A stretch of DNA of 64,000 nucleotides, taken from assembly GCA_942493145.1 (NCBI GenBank), contig OW818679.1, positions 558,001-622,000 of the forward strand, in the 5' to 3' direction. The notes under the pieces are model-generated. The model had not been told where the DNA came from and did not search any database. It worked only from the letters and a program-made list of their open reading frames with translations. Source of the stretch: ENR-C20 sp942493145 (GTDB taxonomy: Bacteria > Bacillota > Clostridia > Acetivibrionales > DTU013). Shown here piece by piece: positions 35,622-42,984 of this stretch. Numbering within the stretch: position 1 is the stretch's first letter; each line of letters begins with the position of its first letter. The translations under genes and the position numbers were made by a program.

Positions 35622-35885
35622 TCTGTGTGAATCTCCGGTAAATAATATCAGCTGCGAACCGGAACGGGTTTATCCTTGTTCTGATTCGACGGCGCTGTGT
35701 GTATGTCGGTTTATTTTACCACCATACCAATTGAGGCACAAGTTTTATTAAAATGTTCAGCTAAGACCGTTCCAGCTTGATCCCAAGCTATAAATATCCT
35801 CCCACGAAGCATTTTGTATAGGAATCAAAAATATTAAAATACTATTAATAACCAACAAATTAATCATTGCAAAGGAAGCGACACT

Positions 35886-36041
35886 ATGTCAGACAACAAT
35901 ATGTCAGGTAACAGAAAATCAGAGAGTAAAAGTCTTTCGGTTGAAAGAAACAAGCAATCGACAAAAAAGAAGGACGACAGAGAACGCGACTCCAAAAAAC
36001 CGGGCGTTAATAGCGATTCTGCGCCTATAGGCGGAGGCTGA
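35886..36041 (+). CDS. Small basic Ser/Lys/Asp-rich protein (51 residues)
   Basis: ATG at 35886 follows CAAAGGAAGCG by 7 bases, and the frame runs 51 codons to TGA at 36039-36041. A Rho-independent terminator follows 22 bases later. The product is entirely hydrophilic (NNMSGNRKSESKS, then KKKDDRERDSKKPG) and ends in IGGGG-like APIGGG. There are no hydrophobic segments or cysteines. Gene-like signals at both ends support it as a real small gene. I recognise no family; a disordered nucleic-acid-binding or spore-core protein is possible but unproved. Confidence 0.55.
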   Translation: MSDNNMSGNRKSESKSLSVERNKQSTKKKDDRERDSKKPGVNSDSAPIGGG

Positions 36042-36062
36042 TGCCAGCACGGTTTCATTCGC

Positions 36063-36102
36063 TAAACCCGCACTTTGATTTAGAGTAGCGGGTTTTTGTA
36101 TT
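36063..36102 (+). terminator. Rho-independent terminator after the small basic gene
   Basis: AAACCCGC (36064-36071) pairs with GCGGGTTT (36088-36095), followed by a TTTTGTATTT tract. Confidence 0.8.
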
Positions 36103-36203
36103 TGTGAGATTATTTTATAATAGCCATATTTCACTAAGAATGATAAAATAGCTGTAAAATGTACTACTTGCAGATAAATGGAGCGAAAAGGGAATGGACA
36201 GCC

Positions 36204-38216
36204 ATGTCGAAAATGTATAAAATGCTTCATGCGCTTATGTCAAAATACTGGCTATTGTTTTATTTTATTGCGACTGTATCTTATCTGGAGCTTATTTACC
36301 GGCTTTGGATTTTTAAAAACTTAAGTGTTGATTATCTATTCCCCCTTCTATTTGCTTTACCTGCAGGTGCAGCGCTATTCCTTCTGATCTCTCTTATTCC
36401 GGTTAAAACTGCACGGTTGGCAACTGCTTTGACGACGTTTCTGCTAACTTTTGTCTATAGTGTGCAGCTTGTTTATTTTTGTATATTCCGAACACCGCTC
36501 GCTATGGGTTCACTCATTGGAACCGGTGATGCGCTCCAATTCCGTGATATTGTACTGGAAGGCATAACCAGGAATGCGGTAGCGGTAGTATTGCTGTTTG
36601 TACCGTTGATTTTTTTATTCGTGATGAAGAGCAGGTTTGTTTTTTCTTCAAAGAAACCATTGGCGATGAGCTTCGTTTTGCTCTTTTGCGTTTCCTGTCA
36701 CTTTGCTGCAGTTTTATGTATAAGTCTCACTGGTGACAGCCCGGTATCACAGAATTCAATATACTACAAAACTTATTCTCCTGAACTCTCAGTGAACAAG
36801 CTGGGCCTTTTGACAACCATGCGGATGGATCTCAAACAACTTGTTGCCGGAACTATTACTCCAGATGAAGGCATATCAGTCGAAAACAGCGAAGCAGCAA
36901 GTGAATCCACCCAACCGGTCATATCGGATAAAGCTGAACCAGCCAAAATTGATGTGAATAATGCACCGGCTGCCAATCAAATTAAGACTTTTAATAAAAT
37001 GGATATCAATTTTGATGCCTTGCTTGCCACTGGCCAGGATGACAGAAACTATGAAATGCATAAGTATTTTTCATCCATACAGCCTACTTCTACGAATCAA
37101 TACACTGGGAGTTTCAAGGGGTGCAACCTCGTACTCCTTACTGCTGAAGGGTTCTCACCTTATGTGATGAGTCCGGAGCTGACTCCGACACTTTATAAGA
37201 TGTCGACAGAGGGCTTTGTATTTAATAATTTCTACAACCCGATTTGGTGGGTCAGTACATCTGATGGCGAATATGCCGCGTGCACAGGATTGATACCAAA
37301 GAGCGGTGTCTGGAGCTTAGCTGCATCAGGGAAAAACTATATGCCCTTTACATTGGGAAACCAATTCAGAAAAATCGGATATACCACGAAGGCATATCAT
37401 AACCATACGTACACCTATTATAAACGTAATATTTCACATCCCAATATGGGCTACGACTATAAAGGTGTGGGGAATGGACTGGTCGTTAAAAAAACCTGGC
37501 CTGAATCGGATCTTGAGATGATTAATGTGACAGCAGACGAATATATTGGTCAACAGCCATTCCACACATATTACATGACTGTAAGCGGGCATATGAATTA
37601 TAGCTTTAGTGGAAATTATATGGCAAGTAAAAACAAAGGGTATGTAAAGGATTTACAATATTCAGAGGAGTCAAAAGCATATTTAGCCTGCAATCTCGAA
37701 CTGGAATTTGCGTTGAAGGCGCTAATTGAAAAATTGGAGGCCGAAGGTATAGCTGAAAAGACTGTTATCGCTATAAGTTCAGACCACTATCCATATGGCC
37801 TGGCGAAAAATAAACTTGATGAGCTTGCCGGTCATGAGGTTGAGATGAATTTTGAATTGTATAAAAGTACATTTATACTTTGGAAAAAGGGAATGGAGCC
37901 TGTCATTGTTGATAAGGCCTGCTCCAGTATTGACATTCTTCCAACGCTGTCAAACCTTTTCGGACTTGAGTATGACTCGCGTTTGCTGATGGGCAGGGAC
38001 ATCCTGTCAGATGTACCTCCCCTGGTCATATTCTCAAACCGAAGTTGGATAACAGACAGGGCGAAATATAACTCAGCTGCTGACAAGGTTTACTTTACGG
38101 ATGGAACGAACGAAGATAATTCTTATGTGAATAAAGTCAATGATGTAGTAGACGGCAAGTTCAAGTATGCAGCAAAGATACTTGATTCGGATTACTACAG
38201 AAAGGTACTGCCCTAG
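36204..38216 (+). CDS. LTA synthase family protein (membrane phosphoglycerol transferase)
   Basis: This 670-residue protein is counted from ATG 36204 (AAAAGGGA 11 bases upstream). Five N-terminal helices (to about residue 185) precede a sulfatase-fold extracellular domain. NLVLLTAEGFSPYVM carries the first metal ligand, the nucleophile Thr is in WWVSTSDGEYAA (about residue 351), and ISSDHYPYG carries late metal ligands. LtaS-type enzymes polymerise or transfer glycerol phosphate from phosphatidylglycerol to lipid anchors or glycans. A linker rich in Ala, Ser and Pro (about 225-265) is longer than usual. The TAG stop lies inside the CTAG end of a MITE, so the native C-terminus should be compared with homologues. 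Confidence 0.88.
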   Translation: MSKMYKMLHALMSKYWLLFYFIATVSYLELIYRLWIFKNLSVDYLFPLLFALPAGAALFLLISLIPVKTARLATALTTFLLTFVYSVQLVYFCIFRTPLAMGSLIGTGDALQFRDIVLEGITRNAVAVVLLFVPLIFLFVMKSRFVFSSKKPLAMSFVLLFCVSCHFAAVLCISLTGDSPVSQNSIYYKTYSPELSVNKLGLLTTMRMDLKQLVAGTITPDEGISVENSEAASESTQPVISDKAEPAKIDVNNAPAANQIKTFNKMDINFDALLATGQDDRNYEMHKYFSSIQPTSTNQYTGSFKGCNLVLLTAEGFSPYVMSPELTPTLYKMSTEGFVFNNFYNPIWWVSTSDGEYAACTGLIPKSGVWSLAASGKNYMPFTLGNQFRKIGYTTKAYHNHTYTYYKRNISHPNMGYDYKGVGNGLVVKKTWPESDLEMINVTADEYIGQQPFHTYYMTVSGHMNYSFSGNYMASKNKGYVKDLQYSEESKAYLACNLELEFALKALIEKLEAEGIAEKTVIAISSDHYPYGLAKNKLDELAGHEVEMNFELYKSTFILWKKGMEPVIVDKACSSIDILPTLSNLFGLEYDSRLLMGRDILSDVPPLVIFSNRSWITDRAKYNSAADKVYFTDGTNEDNSYVNKVNDVVDGKFKYAAKILDSDYYRKVLP

Positions 38217-38323
38217 TGGGCTGTAACACTTAAAACTATAATATGTTACAGGCCACAACATCAAGGAGGTGTATTTGTAACACTTCGAATGATATACAGG
38301 AATGAAGTGTTACAAAACACTAG
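38213..38323 (+). mobile_element. 111-bp MITE-like element, copy 1
   Basis: It begins CTAGTGGGCTGTAACACTT and ends AAGTGTTACAAAACACTAG; these 19-base ends are inverted repeats with three differences. Internally it has a hairpin CTGTAAC...GTTACAG (left half) and TGTAACACTTC...GAAGTGTTACA (right half), separated by a segment containing AAGGAGGTG. It has no coding capacity. It abuts copy 2 and shares the four bases CTAG with it. A third copy is at 61611-61721. Confidence 0.85.
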
Positions 38324-38430
38324 TGGGCTGTAACACTTAAAACTATAATATGTTACAGGCCACAACATCAAGGAGGTGTATTTGTAACACTTCGAATGAT
38401 ATACAGGAATGAAGTGTTACAAAACACTAG
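38320..38430 (+). mobile_element. 111-bp MITE-like element, copy 2
   Basis: Identical in sequence to copy 1 by eye, in the same orientation, offset by 107 bases so that CTAG (38320-38323) is shared. The arrangement CTAG-element-CTAG-element-CTAG fits insertion with duplication of a 4-bp CTAG target, or slippage or unequal exchange between the short flanks. Confidence 0.85.
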
Positions 38431-38606
38431 ATGTTACAGGTAGTTGAGGCTTTTGCCCCATTTTTTTATGTATTTTGCAGGAATATGGGGTTTATTATCG
38501 AATTATGTCTTTATAGTCAACCAACATTTGTATGGGAGCATAATTATAAGAAAAGATCCAGACAGATAATAACTCTGTGTACTATAAAAAAAGAGGTATT
38601 GGAAAA

Positions 38607-39647
38607 ATGAAAAAGAGGCTTATAAAAATTCAGGATTGGGTAGATGACTGTATATTGGCTGAAGACGTTTATACTGAAAACATGGCTTTACTCGTTACAG
38701 AGAATACCAGACTGAATCAATATATCCTCGATAAGATGAAACAGGCAGGTATTGATTCTTTTCATATCTATGATGATAAGGAACATACAAACAATACTGA
38801 GGAGGCTTATAATAATTTCATAAAGGGTTATTCTAATAATGTTGATACTGTGAAACATCTATTGAATGATCTGGCTACAGGAAAAACCCTGGAACATGAA
38901 ATTATCTCCAGTGTATCAGAAACACTATACAAAGAAATCAATGAAAAGAATAATATCATCAAGTGTTTAAGCTCAATAAAGAATTGTGATCAGTATACAT
39001 ACAATCATAGTATTAATGTGGCTCTATATAGTATGTTGATTGCGAAATGGATCAATCTGCCGGAAGAGAAACTGAAGGAAGTGATAAAAGCTGGTGTGCT
39101 GCATGATATTGGAAAGTCACAAATCGATCCTGAAATTTTGAATAAAAAAGGGACGCTTTCTGATAAGGAGTTCGAAATAATCAAAAAGCATCCTGTATAT
39201 GGATACAATATTGCAAAAAAAGATGGGAACATCTCAAATGAAATACTTAGGGCTATACTGATGCATCACGAAAGAGATGATGGCTCCGGTTATCCGTTCG
39301 GAGCAAAAGGGACCAATTTGAATATACATTCCAAAATTGTAGCTATTGCAGATGTATATGATGCATTAACATCTGAAAGGGCCTATAAAAGCAGGATCAC
39401 TCCTTTTGAAACATTTAGGATTATTGAAAGAACCGGGTTGGGAAAGTTTGATACGAAAATATTGATGACCTTTTTAAGCAACATTTCCAGTTACTATATT
39501 GGAATGGATGTGAAAATGAGCAGTGGCGAAATAGGAAAAGTCATTTATGTACTTCCTCATAATTTATCCAAACCTATTGTTAAGATAGATAATAAATATT
39601 ATGATACATCAGTTGAAGACATTAGTATCCTTGAATTGGTCGGATGA
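38607..39647 (+). CDS. HD-GYP domain protein (putative c-di-GMP phosphodiesterase)
   Basis: This 346-residue protein is counted from ATG 38607 (AGAGGTATTGG upstream; an in-frame GTG at 38577 is less likely). The N-terminal 125 residues are an uncharacterised domain often seen ahead of HD-GYP. The HD-GYP domain has HDIGK (166-170), HPVYGY and the full HHERDDGSGYP motif (221-231), including the GYP for which the domain is named. It should hydrolyse cyclic di-GMP to GMP or pGpG in the cytoplasm. A short C-terminal extension (VGMDVKMSSGEIGKV-like) follows. The gene is preceded by the tandem MITEs and followed by a terminator. Confidence 0.9.
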   Translation: MKKRLIKIQDWVDDCILAEDVYTENMALLVTENTRLNQYILDKMKQAGIDSFHIYDDKEHTNNTEEAYNNFIKGYSNNVDTVKHLLNDLATGKTLEHEIISSVSETLYKEINEKNNIIKCLSSIKNCDQYTYNHSINVALYSMLIAKWINLPEEKLKEVIKAGVLHDIGKSQIDPEILNKKGTLSDKEFEIIKKHPVYGYNIAKKDGNISNEILRAILMHHERDDGSGYPFGAKGTNLNIHSKIVAIADVYDALTSERAYKSRITPFETFRIIERTGLGKFDTKILMTFLSNISSYYIGMDVKMSSGEIGKVIYVLPHNLSKPIVKIDNKYYDTSVEDISILELVG

Positions 39648-39685
39648 CCTGGCGGCTGTCTATATGTGAGTATAGTCTGATTTGT

Positions 39686-39735
39686 AAAGAGGGCCAGGCA
39701 CGTCACTTTTGTGACATGCCCATCCCTCTTCTTTA
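39686..39735. terminator. Bidirectional terminator between HD-GYP and beta-helix genes
   Basis: AAGAGGG (39687-39693) pairs with CCCTCTT (39724-39730). An inner stem GGCACGTCAC / GTGACATGCC lies around a TTTT loop. It is convergently placed. Confidence 0.8.
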
Positions 39736-39756
39736 TACTTAAAACTGGCTGTTTTG

Positions 39757-41496
39757 TTACTTAACAATGAGCTTTCCGCCGGAAGCAAGCTTGTATTCGC
39801 CTGAAAGGGAGCAGCCTTCACCAGCGTATGCAGAAACCGTTACGCCTGTGTTGGCATCAATAGCGGAGATATCAACCGACCCAACAAGACAAACGCTAGA
39901 ATCCGCAGTTGCTGTCCATTTTGAGGTGTCAAGTGACAGATATGCTTCATTTATCTGGCCCTTGAGGGTGGTGCTTTTAAGTGTAACGGCCATCGCACGG
40001 TCGGTATCCTCGTGAATGATATTGCCTTCCAGGTTCATGTTGGAAAGTACAGCTTTTATGCCGTATATCTTCAGCTTCTCGTCATCGGTTACTTCCGTCG
40101 CAGCACCGTCGTCATTCATTATCGAATGCAACAGACAGCCATTATGGCAGTTGATTTTCGCACCGTCGATATCCGTATAAAGGTTGACACTTTTGACCAG
40201 CAGGACTGTGTCGCTGATATCGTAGTCACCGCCTTTTATTATCACCTTTGGAACCTCGGATGTAGTGCCTCTGACAGAGTGTATCATAACGCAATACTCA
40301 CCTGAAACCACGTCACAATCGTTGAAGGTTACTGAGCTCTGGCCGGCAATTATCGCTGTATGAGTGGCAGTCTTTAAACGGCAGTCGTTAAAAACGTTTG
40401 TGCAGCCATTGTCTGCGTATGTGCCATATCCAATTCCACGACATTCGACATCACAATTGTTTGCCTCAAGATAGAGGTCTCCAGCGGAAGCATCGGTTGA
40501 AAGGGCTGCCCATCCGTTGGCAATTATGGTGCTGTCATGGAAATAGGAGTGCGAGTTTCCCATTGACAAATGAGTTCGGCTATTGCCGCCGAGTTTGAGG
40601 CCTGGCGGGGGCTCCATCATGCCTGAACCGATCCTGGGTATGTAGCTATCGGGGATTGTGCCGCCTTCACCTATGAGTGTGCAGTTTCTCACTTCAAATT
40701 TCGAGTTGCCGACAGCGCAGGTACAGGGCCGTATAACTCCTTTGGCAGTTACTTTTGTATTATTCAGTGTCAGCTTGCTGTCTGCATCGACCATGATTGC
40801 AGAACCAATACCTATGAAGTCGTTGATACCGTTACCCTCTACATCAAATGTACAGTTGTCGATAGTGTAATCACTTTCTCCGGATATATATATTCCGTTC
40901 ACGCAGGGTGTATCAGTTTTATAGGTTACGCCTGCCATTTCTGAGTCTCCGATCTTGCCGATTATTTCTGCATAAGGATTTTCGCAGGGGATATATTTGT
41001 TATCAATAATATCTATTGATTCAACACGGTCAAAAATCGGATTTTTTGGTGGACCGCCACCGGGAAAGCCAGGACCGGGTTTGCCAGGTTCAAGATCGCT
41101 ACCGGGAATTGCTCCGGGATGTATGCGAGGATCAATGGTGGGGGGGCTTGGTTTGCGGTTATCCATTACGAATGAAGACATTCCTGTCATGAAGGAAACA
41201 TCAGCATTGGGAACGGGACCACCAGGGCCATCAGGGCCGGGGCCGCCAGGACCGCCGAATGGTGGCATACCTCCGGGCCCACCAGGCCCACCAAATGGAG
41301 GCGTTCCGCCGGGGCCGCCAGGACCACCAAATGGAGGCATTCCGCCAGGGCCGCCAGGGCCGCCAGGGCCACCAGGACCACCAGGACCACCAGGACCTCC
41401 GGGAAAGGGAGCAGGCTTATACTCGGGTAATTTGCCCGGACCGCCAGCAGAGGGCATTCCGTATGCAGGTTTTTTTTCAGTAAGCGTTGACATCAT
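39757..41496 (-). CDS. Gly-Pro-rich (collagen-like) beta-helix protein without signal peptide
   Basis: This 579-residue protein starts at the ATG complementary to 41494-41496, behind AAAGGAAGGAAG. Residues about 30-95 are a GPGGPGG repeat interspersed with MPPFGGPGG and TPPFGGPGG units. Residues about 160-579 form a right-handed beta-helix with Cys, Asn and Asp-rich turns (YTIDNCTFDVEGNGINDFIGIGSAIMV-type coils) ending in GGKLIVK. No signal peptide, SLH domain or sortase motif is visible. It is a paralogue of the SLH-bearing protein at 45276-47876: both share the coil IMVD...YTI.D.TF and the final repeat. An adhesive or matrix role is inferred from architecture only. Confidence 0.82.
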   Translation of the reverse strand: MMSTLTEKKPAYGMPSAGGPGKLPEYKPAPFPGGPGGPGGPGGPGGPGGPGGMPPFGGPGGPGGTPPFGGPGGPGGMPPFGGPGGPGPDGPGGPVPNADVSFMTGMSSFVMDNRKPSPPTIDPRIHPGAIPGSDLEPGKPGPGFPGGGPPKNPIFDRVESIDIIDNKYIPCENPYAEIIGKIGDSEMAGVTYKTDTPCVNGIYISGESDYTIDNCTFDVEGNGINDFIGIGSAIMVDADSKLTLNNTKVTAKGVIRPCTCAVGNSKFEVRNCTLIGEGGTIPDSYIPRIGSGMMEPPPGLKLGGNSRTHLSMGNSHSYFHDSTIIANGWAALSTDASAGDLYLEANNCDVECRGIGYGTYADNGCTNVFNDCRLKTATHTAIIAGQSSVTFNDCDVVSGEYCVMIHSVRGTTSEVPKVIIKGGDYDISDTVLLVKSVNLYTDIDGAKINCHNGCLLHSIMNDDGAATEVTDDEKLKIYGIKAVLSNMNLEGNIIHEDTDRAMAVTLKSTTLKGQINEAYLSLDTSKWTATADSSVCLVGSVDISAIDANTGVTVSAYAGEGCSLSGEYKLASGGKLIVK

Positions 41497-41556
41497 TTTA
41501 ACTTCCTTCCTTTACCATAGATAAATAAAAGCAACATATTAACTATCAATTAGTTG

Positions 41557-41585
41557 ATAATAACTTACTTATATAATAATGTTAG
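41557..41585 (-). promoter_or_regulatory. Promoter and dyad upstream of the Gly-Pro beta-helix gene
   Basis: On the minus strand, CTAACA, a 17-base spacer and TATTAT. Immediately downstream is a perfect dyad TATCAA-TTAG-TTGATA (plus-strand 41544-41559). The block AAGTTATTAT...TTGATAGTTAAT is shared with the promoter of the paralogous SLH beta-helix gene. Confidence 0.55.
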
Positions 41586-41603
41586 TTTGAAAATAATTCA
41601 ACA

Positions 41604-41676
41604 GGTGTTTTGTAACACTTCATTTTTTTTATTATTTGAAGTGTTACAAATACACTACCTTGATGTTGTGGCCTGC
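41604..41676 (-). mobile_element. Degenerate, truncated copy of the MITE-like element
   Basis: The minus-strand orientation of the element is recognisable. GGTGTTTTGTAACACTTC, a diverged loop, GAAGTGTTACAAATACAC and CCTTGATGTTGTGGCCTG appear in the right order. The left half of the element (the CTGTAAC hairpin and its CTAG end) is missing or diverged. It lies just upstream of the Gly-Pro beta-helix gene promoter. Confidence 0.7.
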
Positions 41677-41772
41677 ATATACTTAAGTATATTGAAATTT
41701 AATAAGTATAACGATATGATGTATTGTAAAGCATTGGTATAAGATTACTACAGCAATGAAAGGAGACTAAAA

Positions 41773-42135
41773 ATGAAATTCTGTTGGTGTACAATTTCAG
41801 TAATCAATCTGGAAGAGTCTTTAAAATTCTATCAGGAGGTAGTCGGACTTGCTATTATAAATAGATTCAAAGCTGGACCGGGTGTTGAAATTGCATTTTT
41901 GGGGGATGGCGAAACTAAAATTGAACTGATATACAATGAGAGCATTAAGAATGTTACTATAGGCCGAGACATATCCCTGGGCTTTGAGGTGAAATCAGTT
42001 GACGAAATGATGGCATTTGTTACAGAGCGGGGGATTGCTATACACAGTGGTCCGATCCAGGCAAATCCACATGTCAGGTTTTTCTTCATTCTGGATCCGA
42101 ATGGATTGAAGATTCAGTTGGTTGAGAACACATAA
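41773..42135 (+). CDS. VOC/glyoxalase-fold protein
   Basis: This 120-residue protein has two beta-alpha-beta-beta-beta modules of the vicinal-oxygen-chelate fold. The N-terminal CWCTISVINLEESLKFYQEVVGL and C-terminal RFFFILDPNGLKIQLVEN are typical of lactoylglutathione-lyase-like proteins. Glu residues (IELIYNE; KIQLVE) are candidate metal ligands. AAAGGAGAC precedes the ATG. It precedes the SDR gene by 62 bases. Its specific reaction is unknown. Confidence 0.85.
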   Translation: MKFCWCTISVINLEESLKFYQEVVGLAIINRFKAGPGVEIAFLGDGETKIELIYNESIKNVTIGRDISLGFEVKSVDEMMAFVTERGIAIHSGPIQANPHVRFFFILDPNGLKIQLVENT

Positions 42136-42197
42136 GCGAATAGTTTGATATAATATGTAAAAAAATCCTTAATGTATTATTGAAGGAGAATTTATAG

Positions 42198-42899
42198 ATG
42201 AAAAAGCATGGTTCTATAATTACTGGAGCAGGCTCCGGGTTAGGCCTCGAATTGGCCAGGAAGTTAAGCAGAAATGGATATGCACTGTTCCTGGTGGGGA
42301 GGGATCGTGATAAATTAAACAGGACAAAGGAAGCTGTATCACAAATCAGCACAAGTGATATTTTTGTGTTCAGCGGAGATATTTCTGATGAAGCTTTTGT
42401 GGAAGATATGTATAAATCAATAGATTCCTGGAACTATCAGCTGGACTTTTTGTTTAATTGTGCAGGCCTGGGGCTGTATGGAAATCCTGAGAATGCAACA
42501 AGAAAAATGATTGATGAGGTTTTTGCAGCAAATTTAATCGGTTTGATGCTTATGAGCACAAAGGCTTTGTTATATATGGCTGATAATGGAGGAACGATTG
42601 TTAACATAATGTCATCTGCAGCAAAAAAAGGTAATGCCAAAGAAGCAGTTTATTGTGCTGCCAAATGGGGGGCCAGAGGCTATAGTGAAGCAATAAAAGC
42701 AGCTACAAAGGGAACCAAAATTAAAGTGGTTCAAGTGTTCCCCGGAGGAATGAAGACACCTTTCTGGAATGGAGAAAATGGGCTGAAACATGATACCAGT
42801 AATTTCATGGAAGCCGAGGAGGTAGCCGAACAAATCATACAAGCAACAAGAGCAAGGGAAACGATGTATGTCGGCGAAATTGTGATCGAAAGATTGTAA
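42198..42899 (+). CDS. Short-chain dehydrogenase/reductase (SDR)
   Basis: This 233-residue Rossmann-fold enzyme has the nucleotide motif TGAGSGLGLE (TGxxxGxG, near residue 8), NCAGLG, the catalytic Ser in NIMSSAAKKG and the YCAAK motif with catalytic Tyr and Lys. It is close to the YqjQ/DltE-type classical SDRs. GAAGGAGAAT precedes the ATG. It may be co-transcribed with the VOC gene. The substrate is unknown. Confidence 0.9.
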   Translation: MKKHGSIITGAGSGLGLELARKLSRNGYALFLVGRDRDKLNRTKEAVSQISTSDIFVFSGDISDEAFVEDMYKSIDSWNYQLDFLFNCAGLGLYGNPENATRKMIDEVFAANLIGLMLMSTKALLYMADNGGTIVNIMSSAAKKGNAKEAVYCAAKWGARGYSEAIKAATKGTKIKVVQVFPGGMKTPFWNGENGLKHDTSNFMEAEEVAEQIIQATRARETMYVGEIVIERL

Positions 42900-42919
42900 A
42901 ATATATCCCATATAACGTG

Positions 42920-42984
42920 GAGCTTCATCCGGAGCTTCATCCGGAGCTTCATCCAGAGCTTTATCCAGAGCTTTATCCAGAGCT
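42920..42984. repeat. 12-bp tandem repeat, 5.4 copies
   Basis: Unit GAGCTTCATCCG starts at 42920, 42932 and 42944, and varies to GAGCTTTATCCA at 42956 and 42968, with a partial unit at the end. It fills the space between the stops of the convergent SDR and flavoprotein genes and touches the flavoprotein stop codon (42983-42985). Confidence 0.92.

Noticed and set aside
35284..35751. 155-codon plus-strand frame opposite the MATE gene
   Set aside because: Most of it is antisense to conserved MATE codons; the motif content belongs to the minus-strand protein.
38213..38430. CRISPR array
   Set aside because: Only two direct copies, 107-bp period with no unique spacers and terminal inverted repeats, so a MITE fits better.
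40997..41524. Pro/Gly-rich plus-strand frame opposite the collagen-like tract
   Set aside because: The GPG repeat is GC-rich and stays open on both strands. The minus-strand frame has the ribosome site and continues into a beta-helix.
41554..41742. 62-codon plus-strand frame upstream of the VOC gene
   Set aside because: It is largely the degenerate MITE and AT-rich intergenic sequence.
42920..42984. CRISPR or coding tandem repeat
   Set aside because: A 12-bp microsatellite without spacers, lying between convergent stop codons.
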